NCBI GenBank assembly: GCA_017871115.1
Contig: JAFCIZ010000007.1
Location: 496,001 to 560,000 of the forward strand
Reading direction: 5' to 3'
Source of the DNA: Cunninghamella blakesleeana
Taxonomy: Eukaryota > Mucoromycota > Mucoromycetes > Mucorales > Cunninghamellaceae
DNA length: 64,000 nucleotides
Made by a program: the position numbers and the translations under genes. Below the pieces are notes generated by a model. The model ran no database searches. It was not told the origin of the DNA and was given only the letters and a program-made list of their open reading frames with translations. Positions 63,355-64,000 of the stretch are shown here, piece by piece (position 1 is the stretch's first letter; every line of letters starts with the position of its first letter).

Positions 63355-64000
63355 ATGGAGCCATCCAATCAATCGGATGCTTTTTCACAAACATTAGATA
63401 AAATACCTCATCCACATCGAATTTCTATGAATTATAAAAATAATAATAATAATGCAATAAATAGAGGTAATTCAGTGAATCGATTATCTCGTGCTTTCGA
63501 AATTGAACAACCGCAACCACAACAAAAACTATCTGACGCTTCTTCATCCTTTTCTATAAATAAACCTCAACTACCAAATAAGCCTTCTTCTTTAAGATCT
63601 AGACCTACTTCTATGATTGTGTCACCTACTCCAACTCGTCTTTCTCAAGAGTGTTTTAATAATAAATTGGAGAATTCCTTGGATAATATTAATATTAATA
63701 ACAATAACAATGATAATAGTATTGATAATACTTCCATGACATTTCAGGATATCAGAGCTAGATTTCAACAGCAAAGTTTAAATAATAATGAGAAGGTACA
63801 TATATATTAATAGTAATAATAATAGTAATAAGTAAAGGGTATGTTTTAATAATTATTCCATTTTATTCGGTTTCTTTATTTTATTTTATTTTTTTGATAG
63901 TCATCATCTCCAAAAAGACATTCACTAAAACGGTTATCGTATACTACACCACCAGTAATACAAAAACCAGATACGCTAAATGGGAAAAATACAAATACAT
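63355..64000 (+). CDS. Asn/Ser-rich protein, 5' part only (runs off the window)
   Basis: Exon 1 is 63355-63795 (147 codons) and exon 2 starts at 63901 in phase and continues past the end, giving at least 180 residues. Sequence is low-complexity and polar (Asn runs, SSFSINKPQLPNKPSSLRSR). One short ordered stretch, SMTFQDIRARFQQQS, looks like an actin- or SH3-associated linear motif. RPTSM and RHSLKRLS fit phosphosite-like contexts. The partial length prevents naming a family; the end of the gene is unseen. Confidence 0.7.

Overview
This is a nuclear window from a very AT-rich fungus. Early-diverging Mucoromycota, probably Mucorales, fits best. The support is many short GT-AG introns, homopolymeric Gln/Asn/His/Ser tracts, (TA)n and (TTA)n microsatellites in introns and spacers, and clear fungal or opisthokont orthologues (eIF5A, eIF3e, eL15, mitochondrial 2-enoyl reductase, a Reg1-type PP1 regulator). 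The assignment comes from reading alone; no search was run. The gene models were joined by hand, and every multi-exon model except the C2H2 gene keeps phase across all its junctions.

Layout. 0.4-4.5 kb: a Reg1-like PP1 regulatory subunit (minus) and mitochondrial enoyl reductase ETR1 (plus), sharing a 267-bp divergent promoter. 5.5 kb: a small eight-cysteine protein. 7.5-12.8 kb: an eight-exon LisH/LUFS, Gln-rich, WD40 protein resembling plant LEUNIG co-repressors. 13.9-14.8 kb: eIF5A, whose start codon is split by an intron. 15-18.6 kb: a gene-poor block with decayed reading frames. 18.7-22.8 kb: a cytochrome P450 followed by a peroxisomal (C-terminal SKL) enoyl-CoA hydratase. 26.6 kb: a four-finger C2H2 factor with an apparent 1-nt frameshift. 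28.4-31.2 kb: an unassigned coiled-coil protein. 32.3-38.6 kb, all minus strand: SRP receptor beta, a sucrose/maltose-type GPH transporter, a SAM methyltransferase. 39.7-41.8 kb: eIF3e.

42.1-43.1 kb (possibly to 44 kb) holds a broken gene that reads as a decayed Fanzor (eukaryotic TnpB relative). I consider it the most interesting element here. 44.5-49.4 kb: a small coiled-coil protein, ribosomal protein eL15, an orphan ORF, and a coiled-coil protein ending in an SH3BGR thioredoxin-like domain. 51.2-64 kb: an alpha/beta hydrolase, a PROPPIN/WIPI autophagy protein, a secreted N/Q-rich glycoprotein, a class I/II aminotransferase, a Yap/Pap1-type bZIP factor, and the 5' part of an Asn/Ser-rich protein that runs off the end.

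There is no operon-like organisation. The genes are mostly housekeeping, in ordinary fungal arrangement, separated by AT-rich spacers in which I see no further supported genes. No tRNA, rRNA or CRISPR array was recognised.
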